Positions 17,182 to 24,004 of a stretch of DNA of 64,000 nucleotides are shown here, piece after piece. Source of the DNA: JAOZTV01 sp965371805 (GTDB lineage: Bacteria > Acidobacteriota > Aminicenantia > UBA2199); assembly GCA_965371805.1 (NCBI GenBank), contig CBDUZW010000002.1:121446-185445 (forward strand), read 5' to 3'. Every line of letters starts with the position of its first letter. Position 1 is the first letter of the stretch. Made by a program: the position numbers and the translations under genes. Below the pieces are notes generated by a model. That model searched no databases. It had not been told where the DNA came from and was given only the letters and a program-made list of their open reading frames with translations.

Positions 17182-17376
17182 TTAGAGGTCTATTTTCTTA
17201 ATCAATTTATATATCATACTTACTAGAGTATTATTCTTTGGTGATTTTAACAAAGTAATCTGAATCATCTTTAATTCATCTACTATCAATTTTTTTTGTT
17301 CTGGAGTATTTACTGTAAAACTGTCAAAAAAATATATAAAATTTACAATGTCTTTTAGGTCTGTCTCTTCCATCAT
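17182..17376 (-). CDS. small hypothetical ORF
   Basis: 64 residues (MMEETDLKDIVNFIYFFDSF...), mixed charged and hydrophobic, predicted mostly helical, no recognised family. Codon content looks coding-like, but there is no convincing Shine-Dalgarno and it lies in a scrap region between the transposase and a glycosyltransferase remnant. It may be a small gene or a remnant. Confidence 0.35.
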   Translation of the reverse strand: MMEETDLKDIVNFIYFFDSFTVNTPEQKKLIVDELKMIQITLLKSPKNNTLVSMIYKLIKKIDL

Positions 17377-17400
17377 TTGCAGGATTCTGTTTAATACTTT

Positions 17401-17622
17401 TCAACAGATTTTTATACTCACACTCAGACCTTAACCAAAGAAATAACAGTTCTTGCAGAACCAGATTCTAAGTCTTTTGCAGAAGGTATCAAGACTGCAG
17501 TGTCAGAAAAAGGATCTGAAATTGCGCAAAATGCAAAGAATTACTGTGATGAAAATTATAGTAAAGAAAAATACATAGAGCTGGTTAATACTGCAATCAA
17601 TAAAGCAGTAAAGAGTGAGTAA
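17401..17622 (+). pseudogene. glycosyltransferase (GT4-like) C-terminal remnant
   Basis: Open frame without a start: STDFYTHTQTLTKEITVL, then AEPDSKSFAEGIKTAVSE, to a TAA at 17620-17622 (ending NKAVKSE). This resembles the last 70-75 residues of a group 1 glycosyltransferase, including the segment after the UDP-sugar-binding region and the C-terminal helix. Its first 58 bases are the second copy of the 15993-16050 repeat. Homology starts abruptly at the TCAACAGAT shared by both copies. The upstream part of the gene is absent. Confidence 0.7.
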
Positions 17623-17693
17623 GGCAAGAAGCCTGAAAATAAATGGGATTTTATTAAATTAGCAATGAAATATGATATTTTTGAATCTTAGTA

Positions 17694-18266
17694 TTATTCA
17701 GGTCGTTTATTCATCCCTTCTTTTTTATCTCTGGAAACACCTTTCCATCTTATTCGACTTGAAATAAGCCAACCTCTATTTAATTTTATACAATTATCTA
17801 ATTTTACTATATATATGGAATCTGTGAACATAAACGACATATATATATCAGCCGTTTTTAGTATAATACCAGCCCTTTTTGTATCCTTAATTTCATATTT
17901 AACATCCTTTAATTCGGCTTCTTCCCAATTTATTCCTGCATTTTTTGCTTTGTCTAATACCTTATTAAAGTATTTTTCATTTTTCTTAATATCTCTGGAA
18001 ATCTTTTTGACCATCTTTGATAATCTTTTTTCAAATCTTTTTTTAAATTTTTCCAGATCTTTTTCTGACAGCTTAGCCTCGGATATAATCCGTTCCATAT
18101 AAATCTTTGCATCATCAGCATTGGGAATACAATTTTTATAAGCTTCAAAATCCCCAATTTGTAAGGCTTTAAAAACTATGTTGGCAAGATTTTCCGGAGT
18201 TTCTAATCCCCCCCCGCACGAGAATATAAATAAAACTAAAACAAATAAAACAGCATAATTTTTCAT
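17694..18266 (-). CDS. lipoprotein of unknown function
   Basis: 190 residues from ATG 18266, chosen because AAGGAGGGG lies just upstream; an in-frame ATG at 18308 precedes that site. Lipoprotein signal FVLVLFIFSCGGG. The mature part starts with ETPENLANIVFKALQIGDFEAYKNC, similar to the helical start of DUF4878/NTF2-like lipoproteins. It continues with a Lys-rich helical middle and a strand-rich end (ADIYMSFMFTDSIYIVKLDNC...GWLISSRIRW), so an NTF2-like fold is possible. Divergent from the TPR gene at 18557. Confidence 0.75.
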   Translation of the reverse strand: MKNYAVLFVLVLFIFSCGGGLETPENLANIVFKALQIGDFEAYKNCIPNADDAKIYMERIISEAKLSEKDLEKFKKRFEKRLSKMVKKISRDIKKNEKYFNKVLDKAKNAGINWEEAELKDVKYEIKDTKRAGIILKTADIYMSFMFTDSIYIVKLDNCIKLNRGWLISSRIRWKGVSRDKKEGMNKRPE

Positions 18267-18556
18267 AACCCCTCCTTTTCTCATCTTTTTAGCCATATAA
18301 TTTCCCACAAAATCAAATAGCTTCTAAAAATAAAACCAAAAAAATTATAGGATTCTAAAAATAAAAAGTCAAACTTTTTTTTATGAATCTTTTTTAAATA
18401 AATTGATTTTTTTTGCCAAAATATTTAAGCAATATTCCATGACTGTCCTTTTTTTGTGACACTATCGTTTTTTGCAATTGGCAACAGAATTGCTTATATA
18501 CATATGCATTTAAATAATTATTTTATAAAAATAAAAATAAAAAAAGGAGAAAAATT

Positions 18557-19216
18557 ATGAAAAAAACAAAATCATTATTATTGGTACTATTTCTATTATC
18601 AAATGTAGTTCTGTTTTCAGCAACAGACAGACTTATCAGCAGATTTGAAAGAGCAAGGCCAAAATTATTGGATGCTCAAAAATATTTTAATGTGGGGAAA
18701 TATAAAAAAGCTGAAAAAACAGTTAGAGTATGTTTAAAAAGAATGCCTGAATATAGTGAAGCTCATTATCTTTTAGCAAAGATACAATTAAAAAAAAACA
18801 AACTCAATGAAGCACTTGAAAGTTCTAAATTAGCTATTAACACTTATAAATATAGATATATTCTTTATAGGTGGTATTCTGACAAACAAAATAAAAGGGA
18901 ATTGTTGCCTTCTTCAGATGTGATCAGATTGCGTCAGGAAAAAGAAACGAGGATTAAAAATATAAAGGCAAAATATTACTTTCAATATGGAAATATCTTT
19001 TTTAGGTTAAAAAAATATAGAGAAGCACATACTCAATATATTGAAGCGATAAAGATCAATATAAAATATGGCGATGCTTATATTAATCTTGCAAAGTTAT
19101 ATTATATGTCAAAACAATATCAGAAAGCTATGGATTTCCTTCATAAAGCTGAGAAAAATGGAGTTAAAGCTAATCCAAAATTTGAGAATATTCTAAAAAA
19201 AAGTTTAAAGATATAA
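18557..19216 (+). CDS. exported TPR-repeat protein
   Basis: 219 residues with a signal peptide (about 1-20, ...VVLFSATD). It has at least four tetratricopeptide repeats: AQKYFNVGKYKKAEKTVRVCL, AHYLLAKIQLKKNKLNEALE, YFQYGNIFFRLKKYREAHTQ, AYINLAKLYYMSKQYQKAMD. Likely a periplasmic scaffold. Shine-Dalgarno AAGGAGAA. The 248-nt gap upstream, shared with the divergent lipoprotein gene, is AT-rich and shows no other gene. A remnant of another gene follows directly. Confidence 0.88.
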   Translation: MKKTKSLLLVLFLLSNVVLFSATDRLISRFERARPKLLDAQKYFNVGKYKKAEKTVRVCLKRMPEYSEAHYLLAKIQLKKNKLNEALESSKLAINTYKYRYILYRWYSDKQNKRELLPSSDVIRLRQEKETRIKNIKAKYYFQYGNIFFRLKKYREAHTQYIEAIKINIKYGDAYINLAKLYYMSKQYQKAMDFLHKAEKNGVKANPKFENILKKSLKI

Positions 19217-19264
19217 AAAACTGAAAAAGCTTGCTATTATATTGACAGAAACTATTGAGAGCTT

Positions 19265-19387
19265 AAACCGGGGGATTCAAAGGAAGCATTTAACACTGCT
19301 GTAGATGAACTTTTTGATAAATCAGGGGGTGTACCTGATTTATCTTTTTATCTCAATGAGTTGACAGTCTGGAACAATATTAAATAG
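19265..19387 (+). pseudogene. unidentified 3' gene remnant
   Basis: Open frame without start: KPGDSKEAFNTAVDELFDK, then SGGVPDLSFYLNELTVWNNIK and TAG at 19385-19387. The composition is protein-like, and one frame back (through a TGA at about 19253) the sequence reads ACYYIDRNY-stop-ELKPGD, so it may be the decayed end of a gene. Not recognised. Confidence 0.4.
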
Positions 19388-19408
19388 ACTCTTTATTCTT
19401 TAAATCTA

Positions 19409-19687
19409 TTAAGAATAAATACAGAGGTATGAAACTGGTTTTTTTACTGTTACTGTAAATTTTTTATTTGCTGGAACAGAAAAGGAATCTCCCTTTTTAT
19501 ATGTTTTTTTTGTGCCATCAGGAAGTAAAGCTTCCATTTCTCCGATAATTACTTCCATTAATTCATCAGTACTTGTTCCAAATGTAAACTCACCTGCTTC
19601 AATTATTCCAACAGAAAATGGTTTTCCTTCAAGATTATTTCCTAAACTCTTTACGTTTCCTTCAAAATATTCATTTACTTTAATCAT
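19409..19687 (-). CDS. ppnP: pyrimidine/purine nucleoside phosphorylase PpnP (YaiE, DUF1255)
   Basis: 92 residues, almost the length of E. coli PpnP (94). Small cupin that phosphorolyses a broad set of nucleosides to base and ribose-1-phosphate. Seen: VNEYFEGNVKSLGNNLEGKPFSVGI, AGEFTFGTSTDELMEVIIGE and LPDGTKKTYKKGDSFSVPANKKF, the conserved blocks of the family in order, ending with the last cupin strand SYLCIYS. Shine-Dalgarno AAAAGGAG before ATG 19687. It is 15 nt downstream of rlpA on the same strand. Confidence 0.95.
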   Translation of the reverse strand: MIKVNEYFEGNVKSLGNNLEGKPFSVGIIEAGEFTFGTSTDELMEVIIGEMEALLPDGTKKTYKKGDSFSVPANKKFTVTVKKPVSYLCIYS

Positions 19688-19702
19688 AACTACTCCTTTT
19701 AT

Positions 19703-20557
19703 TTAATATGATTTCACAAAGGTATCAATATAGTATTCCTTTAGATCAGAAGATACTTTCTCAGCTAAAGATCTTGGAGATAATTTTACTGAAAGAACCT
19801 TATAAAAGCCATTATTTTTTCTTATTAAAAATTTTGTATCTGTAACTCTTTTTATTTTATCTAATACTCTTTCTGCATTAATTCTGTCTTGAAAAGCACC
19901 TGCTTGAATATAAAACCAATGTTTTGGTGCAATTAATGATGATTCTAACTTTAATTGTTCAGGCTTTAACTTCTCAGACTGTATCTTGTTGGATTGTTTT
20001 GACCTGGAGAACAGGACTTCTTTATGAGTATTGTTCAATGCCACTTTATTTAGAACTTTTAATAGAACCGGAGCTGTTCCAGTATCTTCCATTCCAATCA
20101 TATTGGCCGCTTTTTTTGACAAGTCAATTATCCTACCTTTAACAAAGGGGCCTCTATCATTAATTCTAACAATGACTGTTTTTTCATTACTTATGTTTGT
20201 AACTTCGACAATTGAATTAAATGGAAGAGTTTTATGTGCTGCAGTTAATTTATACTTATCATACACTTCACCATTTGCAGTTCTTCTTCCCTGAAATTTG
20301 CCTCCATACCAGGATGCTATTCCCTGTTGAAATATATCTGCTGAGTCATCAATTTCAGTCTCTTCTACTCTAGATTTATCTATTTCATCTTTAGGATCTT
20401 CTTTGTCATTTTCTATAACTACTCTCTCTTTAGACATAGGGTCGGACTCATTGATTCTAACAGGAACCATCTCTGGTTCATATCTTCCACCACATTGAAC
20501 AATCAACAAACTTATTAGAAGGAGCGCTGTAAAATAAAAAAGTTTTTTATTGCCCAT
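19703..20557 (-). CDS. rlpA: RlpA-like septal/peptidoglycan lytic protein (DPBB + SPOR)
   Basis: 284 residues from ATG 20557, chosen because it begins a lipoprotein signal (MGNKKLFYFTALLLISLLIVQCGG); the upstream extension to 20644 overlaps the preceding gene. A charged linker precedes the double-psi beta-barrel domain: GIASWYGGKFQGRRTANGE, then TAAHKTLPFNSIVEVTN and VRINDRGPFVKGRIIDLS, with the catalytic-type Asp in NDRGPF. A SPOR domain (WFYIQAGAFQDRINAERVLD, about 215-284) binds denuded glycan at septa. RlpA proteins act as lytic transglycosylases or structural septal factors. Confidence 0.93.
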   Translation of the reverse strand: MGNKKLFYFTALLLISLLIVQCGGRYEPEMVPVRINESDPMSKERVVIENDKEDPKDEIDKSRVEETEIDDSADIFQQGIASWYGGKFQGRRTANGEVYDKYKLTAAHKTLPFNSIVEVTNISNEKTVIVRINDRGPFVKGRIIDLSKKAANMIGMEDTGTAPVLLKVLNKVALNNTHKEVLFSRSKQSNKIQSEKLKPEQLKLESSLIAPKHWFYIQAGAFQDRINAERVLDKIKRVTDTKFLIRKNNGFYKVLSVKLSPRSLAEKVSSDLKEYYIDTFVKSY

Positions 20558-20561
20558 TTGA

Positions 20562-20858
20562 TTAATTTCTAACCCAATGTCCCTTAATCCACACCTTTTT
20601 TCCATTTTTTTTTCGCCATCTACCTGGAATCCAAGTTTTACCACTCTTTTTTTTCACCCAATAACCATTTTTCCAACGCCAGTTTCCTCTTTTCCATTTC
20701 CAATGTCCCTTAATCCAAATGTATCCAGGACCCGGTTTTCTAGTTTTATAAGTTCTTTTTCTTGGAGGTGGATCTGTTCTTGGAGGAACTACAATACATG
20801 CAAATTCAACAAAAAGAAATATAGATAAGATTATTGCCAATAGAATTTTTTTTATCAT
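20562..20858 (-). CDS. small WXXGXW (YXWGXW)-repeat lipoprotein-like protein
   Basis: 98 residues from ATG 20858, with AAGGAGG at good spacing. Signal sequence with lipobox-like LFVEFACIVVPP. The mature part consists of WXXGXW repeats: PGYIWIKGHWKWKRGNWRW, NGYWVKKKSGKTWIPGRW, KVWIKGHWVRN. Proteins of this kind are exported and strongly basic; the role is unknown. It ends 4 nt before the rlpA ATG, so the two are co-transcribed. Confidence 0.85.
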   Translation of the reverse strand: MIKKILLAIILSIFLFVEFACIVVPPRTDPPPRKRTYKTRKPGPGYIWIKGHWKWKRGNWRWKNGYWVKKKSGKTWIPGRWRKKNGKKVWIKGHWVRN

Positions 20859-21000
20859 AATAACCTCCTTGTCTGCATAGAAAGAAAAAAGCAATACAGA
20901 ATAACTTATTATTACAAACATTCTTTATTTTTTCAACCTGAATTACGAGATTTGAGCTAAAAGGATTATGAATAAAAAACTTAATGGAAAAAATGAGTTC

Positions 21001-21029
21001 TTTACTTTTTTATCTCAAATGCGTAGAAT
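21001..21029 (+). promoter_or_regulatory. putative promoter with very short leader upstream of the SMUG gene
   Basis: TTTACT (21001-21006), 17-nt spacer, TAGAAT (21024-21029), then 12 bases to ATG 21042. The mRNA leader would be only about five bases and there is no Shine-Dalgarno. Confidence 0.45.
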
Positions 21030-21041
21030 ATTGACTGTAAA

Positions 21042-21770
21042 ATGGAAAATATAATATTGAATAGAATTAAAGAATTAACTATCGGATTTAGTGAAGAAGT
21101 AAATGGATTAACCTTTTCATTGCCAGTTGTTTTTGTATATAACCCACTTGAGTATGCCAGGAGTAGTAATTTTAAATATCTGGACCTATCAATAAGAGGC
21201 AAAAAAAAAGCCGTTTTTCTTGGAATGAATCCAGGTCCCTGGGGCATGGCTCAAACTGGAGTTCCTTTTGGGGAGATTGCATCTGTCAGGGATTGGATGA
21301 AAATTGAGGCGGACGTAGGAAGACCTGCAAATGAACATCCAAAAAGAAAAATTTCAGGATTTAATTGTATTCGGTCTGAAGTAAGTGGAAGAAGATTATG
21401 GAGTTATTTTAAAGAAAAGTATAAATCTCCAGAATTGTTTTTTAAAAATAATTATATAGCAAATTATTGTCCACTGGTTTTTATGGAAGAATCTGGCAGA
21501 AACAGAACTCCAGATAAGCTGAAAACAGAAGAGAGAAATAAACTGTATGAAATTTGTGATAGGCATTTACTTGAAGTTGTTAAAATTCTAGATCCGGAAT
21601 GGATAATTGGTATTGGAGGTTTTGCAGAAAAAAGGATCATTGCCGCACTGAAAAGTCTTGACATAAAAATAGGAAAAATTCTGCATCCAAGTCCTGCAAG
21701 TCCAATGGCAAACAGGGGTTGGGCAGAGATTGCCGATAGTCAGTTAGAACAATTTTTTCTTATTGATTGA
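21042..21770 (+). CDS. SMUG-type single-strand-selective uracil-DNA glycosylase
   Basis: 242 residues, the usual length. Base-excision-repair enzyme that removes uracil (and 5-hydroxymethyluracil in some members). Seen: motif 1 GMNPGPWGMAQTGVPFGE (residues 61-78) with the catalytic-region Asn, GRPANEHPKRKISGFNC, NYCPLVFMEESGRNRTP, IGIGGFAEKR and motif 2 HPSPASPMANRGWAE, which inserts into the DNA. No Shine-Dalgarno. It stands alone, convergent with the DUF4097 gene and 15 nt from it. Confidence 0.93.
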   Translation: MENIILNRIKELTIGFSEEVNGLTFSLPVVFVYNPLEYARSSNFKYLDLSIRGKKKAVFLGMNPGPWGMAQTGVPFGEIASVRDWMKIEADVGRPANEHPKRKISGFNCIRSEVSGRRLWSYFKEKYKSPELFFKNNYIANYCPLVFMEESGRNRTPDKLKTEERNKLYEICDRHLLEVVKILDPEWIIGIGGFAEKRIIAALKSLDIKIGKILHPSPASPMANRGWAEIADSQLEQFFLID

Positions 21771-21785
21771 ACTCAAGGAATTAGA

Positions 21786-22892
21786 TTAAGATTGTTTTTT
21801 TTTTATAATCTTAACATCGGTATACTCACCTTTTATAATAATGTCAGGTCTGCCATTGGTAGATGTAACTTGAGTTTTATGATTGTTTTTTTTGATTTTT
21901 AGTTTATTTATATCCCCTAATATATTTCCATAAGTCAGGTCAATAGTGTATTTTGGGGAGATATTAGGGTAAGGTTTTAGTAAAATTTGAGCGTCAATTG
22001 CGTTTATGCTGGTTTTGTTATTATTGTTTTCTGTAATCATGTCAAACACTAAATTGCTGTTTTTAAGTAAAAAATCAATATTAGTTGAGGATATGTTTTT
22101 TACAAAAACATCTTCATAATAAATTTGTATATTAATATTATTATTTTTAATCTTTGACAGGGAAATCCTGCTTTGTTTAGATATAATTCTTAAGTTTTTT
22201 TTGTTATCAATAGAAGCAATTTTTATTTTTCCTCCCTTGCTAAATAGCTCAATATCTCCAGATGAGTTTGAAATGTATGTTGTTGAATTAAAAAGATTTG
22301 CTTTGATATCTGAACAATTCAAAATAGTTATATTATTCTCTAAAGCTTTTTTTATATAAATTTTCCCTTTAATTTCTGAAAGTTTTATGTCACCTTTGAT
22401 ATTTGTGATATTTAGAGGTGTGTTTGTTTTTGATACATTAATAATCCCATTCGAATTGTTGATCTTGATCATTGATTTGTCAGATAGTTTTATTATAAAA
22501 TATATCCTGACTCTATTATATAGAAGGTCTTTCTGGGTTGAGGATAGAATTTTCAATGTTTTATCTGTTTTTTTTACTGAAACAGATGTTGCGTTTTTGA
22601 TCTTTTCGGCCTCTTCTTTATTCTTATGAAATACCCTGATAGTAATATCTATATAGTTATATTCATTGCCAGATCTTTCTACTAAGACATTTCCTGCAAA
22701 ATTTTCTACTTCAATTGCAGAGACTGACTTAAACTGCTCTCTTTTTAATTTATAATCATTGGGGAAATTTTTATCTATCAATTTATAGTCAACCTTATTG
22801 CTAAACAGGCTAAATCCATCCTGGATCAATATTTGAAAAACTACTCCAGCGGCAATAAGAAGAATGACAAGAAATAATTTTCTTTTATCCAT
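21786..22892 (-). CDS. membrane-anchored DUF4097-like adhesin-fold protein
   Basis: 368 residues from ATG 22892 (MDKRKLFLVILLIAAGVVFQIL), overlapping the anti-sigma gene by 8 nt. One membrane helix, then a long extracytoplasmic beta-solenoid-like domain of repeated short strands (KSVSAIEVENFAGNVLVERSG; TNTPLNITNIKGDIKLSEIKG; NISSTNIDFLLKNSNLVFDM), as in DUF4097 proteins. Family members are often encoded with ECF sigma and anti-sigma genes, as here, and may sense or shield the envelope. An alternative start at 22919 adds nine residues. Confidence 0.8.
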   Translation of the reverse strand: MDKRKLFLVILLIAAGVVFQILIQDGFSLFSNKVDYKLIDKNFPNDYKLKREQFKSVSAIEVENFAGNVLVERSGNEYNYIDITIRVFHKNKEEAEKIKNATSVSVKKTDKTLKILSSTQKDLLYNRVRIYFIIKLSDKSMIKINNSNGIINVSKTNTPLNITNIKGDIKLSEIKGKIYIKKALENNITILNCSDIKANLFNSTTYISNSSGDIELFSKGGKIKIASIDNKKNLRIISKQSRISLSKIKNNNINIQIYYEDVFVKNISSTNIDFLLKNSNLVFDMITENNNNKTSINAIDAQILLKPYPNISPKYTIDLTYGNILGDINKLKIKKNNHKTQVTSTNGRPDIIIKGEYTDVKIIKKKQS

Positions 22893-23409
22893 TTCCACTA
22901 CCATTGATGTTATCTTCATTCCACTTTATGTAATGGTCTTCATCATTGTTAAAGATATTCTTATCTATAAAAGCAACTACAAAGTTATTTTTTAAACTTT
23001 CCTTTTGAAAAACATATTCTTTTGTGTCAAGAGCAAATCGTTCAATTTTAGACATTGTTTTATGGAGAAAATAGTTTCCCTTTGGATAAATGTTTGTAAA
23101 ATAAAAGATATTTAATAATAAAACAAACGTACCGATCATTGCAGCAATAAATTTTAATCCCAGGTTAGATGCGGGTTCTTCCTCCTGATTTTCCACTAAT
23201 TCAGGGATATATAAAAGCCTGTTTTTTAAGAAAAACGGTACTTCCTCACTTAATGCTGAGCCATCATTGATTAATATCTTTAGTGATTTATAAAGGCCGT
23301 TACAGGAGGGGCAATTTTTTAAATGCCCTTCCACATCTATATTTACTTTTTCTTTAAGTTCATTTTCTATATATTTAGACAGAAGTTCTTCGGTTTCTAT
23401 ACAATCCAT
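22885..23409 (-). CDS. zf-HC2-type anti-sigma factor
   Basis: 174 residues from ATG 23409 (MDCIETEELLSKYIENEL). N-terminal anti-sigma zinc-finger domain with HLKNCPSCN (HxxxCxxC, about residues 30-38), a membrane helix (about 95-113, FIAAMIGTFVLLLNIFYF) and a short outside domain. It holds the adjacent ECF sigma factor inactive until an envelope signal arrives. It overlaps the sigma gene end by a base or so and the DUF4097 gene start by 8 nt, so all three are translationally coupled. Confidence 0.9.
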   Translation of the reverse strand: MDCIETEELLSKYIENELKEKVNIDVEGHLKNCPSCNGLYKSLKILINDGSALSEEVPFFLKNRLLYIPELVENQEEEPASNLGLKFIAAMIGTFVLLLNIFYFTNIYPKGNYFLHKTMSKIERFALDTKEYVFQKESLKNNFVVAFIDKNIFNNDEDHYIKWNEDNINGSGNG

Positions 23410-23410
23410 A

Positions 23411-23947
23411 TTACCTGCCTCCATTTTTGACTATTTTTATTAATTTTATTCTTGCCCGGTTTATTCTTGATTTTACTGTTCCTTGTGGGATTTCCAGAGC
23501 TTTAGCAATTTCCAAATACGACATTCCTTCAATATCCCGCATAATAAGTGCTATTCGAAGTTCGGGGTCTAGGAGCTTTATTTTACTTTTTAAAAACTGT
23601 AAATCCGAGGCTCTTATATTGAATTGTTCAGGATTGTCCTTTTCAATTGCAATATTATCTTCTAACTCAACCAGATTTTTATTTTTTTTATTTTTTCTCC
23701 AATGATCAATACAATAGTTTTTTGAGATTCTTGAGATCCATCCTTTTAAATTGCCGCCATTCTCAAATTTATGTAGGTTTTGAAATAGTTTTAAAAAAAT
23801 ATCCTGTACTATATCTGAAGCATCATCATAGTTATAGGTGAAGTTCAAGGCAATATTGTAGACCAGTTTTGAATGAGTATCAATTATCATCTTCCATGCC
23901 TCCTGGTCTCCTTTTAGACAAAGTTCTACTGCCTGTCCTATCTCCAT
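23411..23947 (-). CDS. ECF-type RNA polymerase sigma factor
   Basis: 178 residues with the two ECF domains. Region 2: YNYDDASDIVQDIFLKLFQN, with GWISRISKNYCIDHWRK for -10 recognition. Region 4: LRIALIMRDIEGMSYLEIAK, with ALEIPQGTVKSRINRARIKL as the -35-binding helix-turn-helix. First gene of the operon with its anti-sigma factor and the DUF4097 protein. It lies just downstream of lptFG on the same strand, 57 nt away. Confidence 0.96.
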   Translation of the reverse strand: MEIGQAVELCLKGDQEAWKMIIDTHSKLVYNIALNFTYNYDDASDIVQDIFLKLFQNLHKFENGGNLKGWISRISKNYCIDHWRKNKKNKNLVELEDNIAIEKDNPEQFNIRASDLQFLKSKIKLLDPELRIALIMRDIEGMSYLEIAKALEIPQGTVKSRINRARIKLIKIVKNGGR

Positions 23948-24004
23948 ATATCCATTACCATAAAAGTAAACGAAAAATATATTATAAAAGTTCCATTTTA
24001 AACT

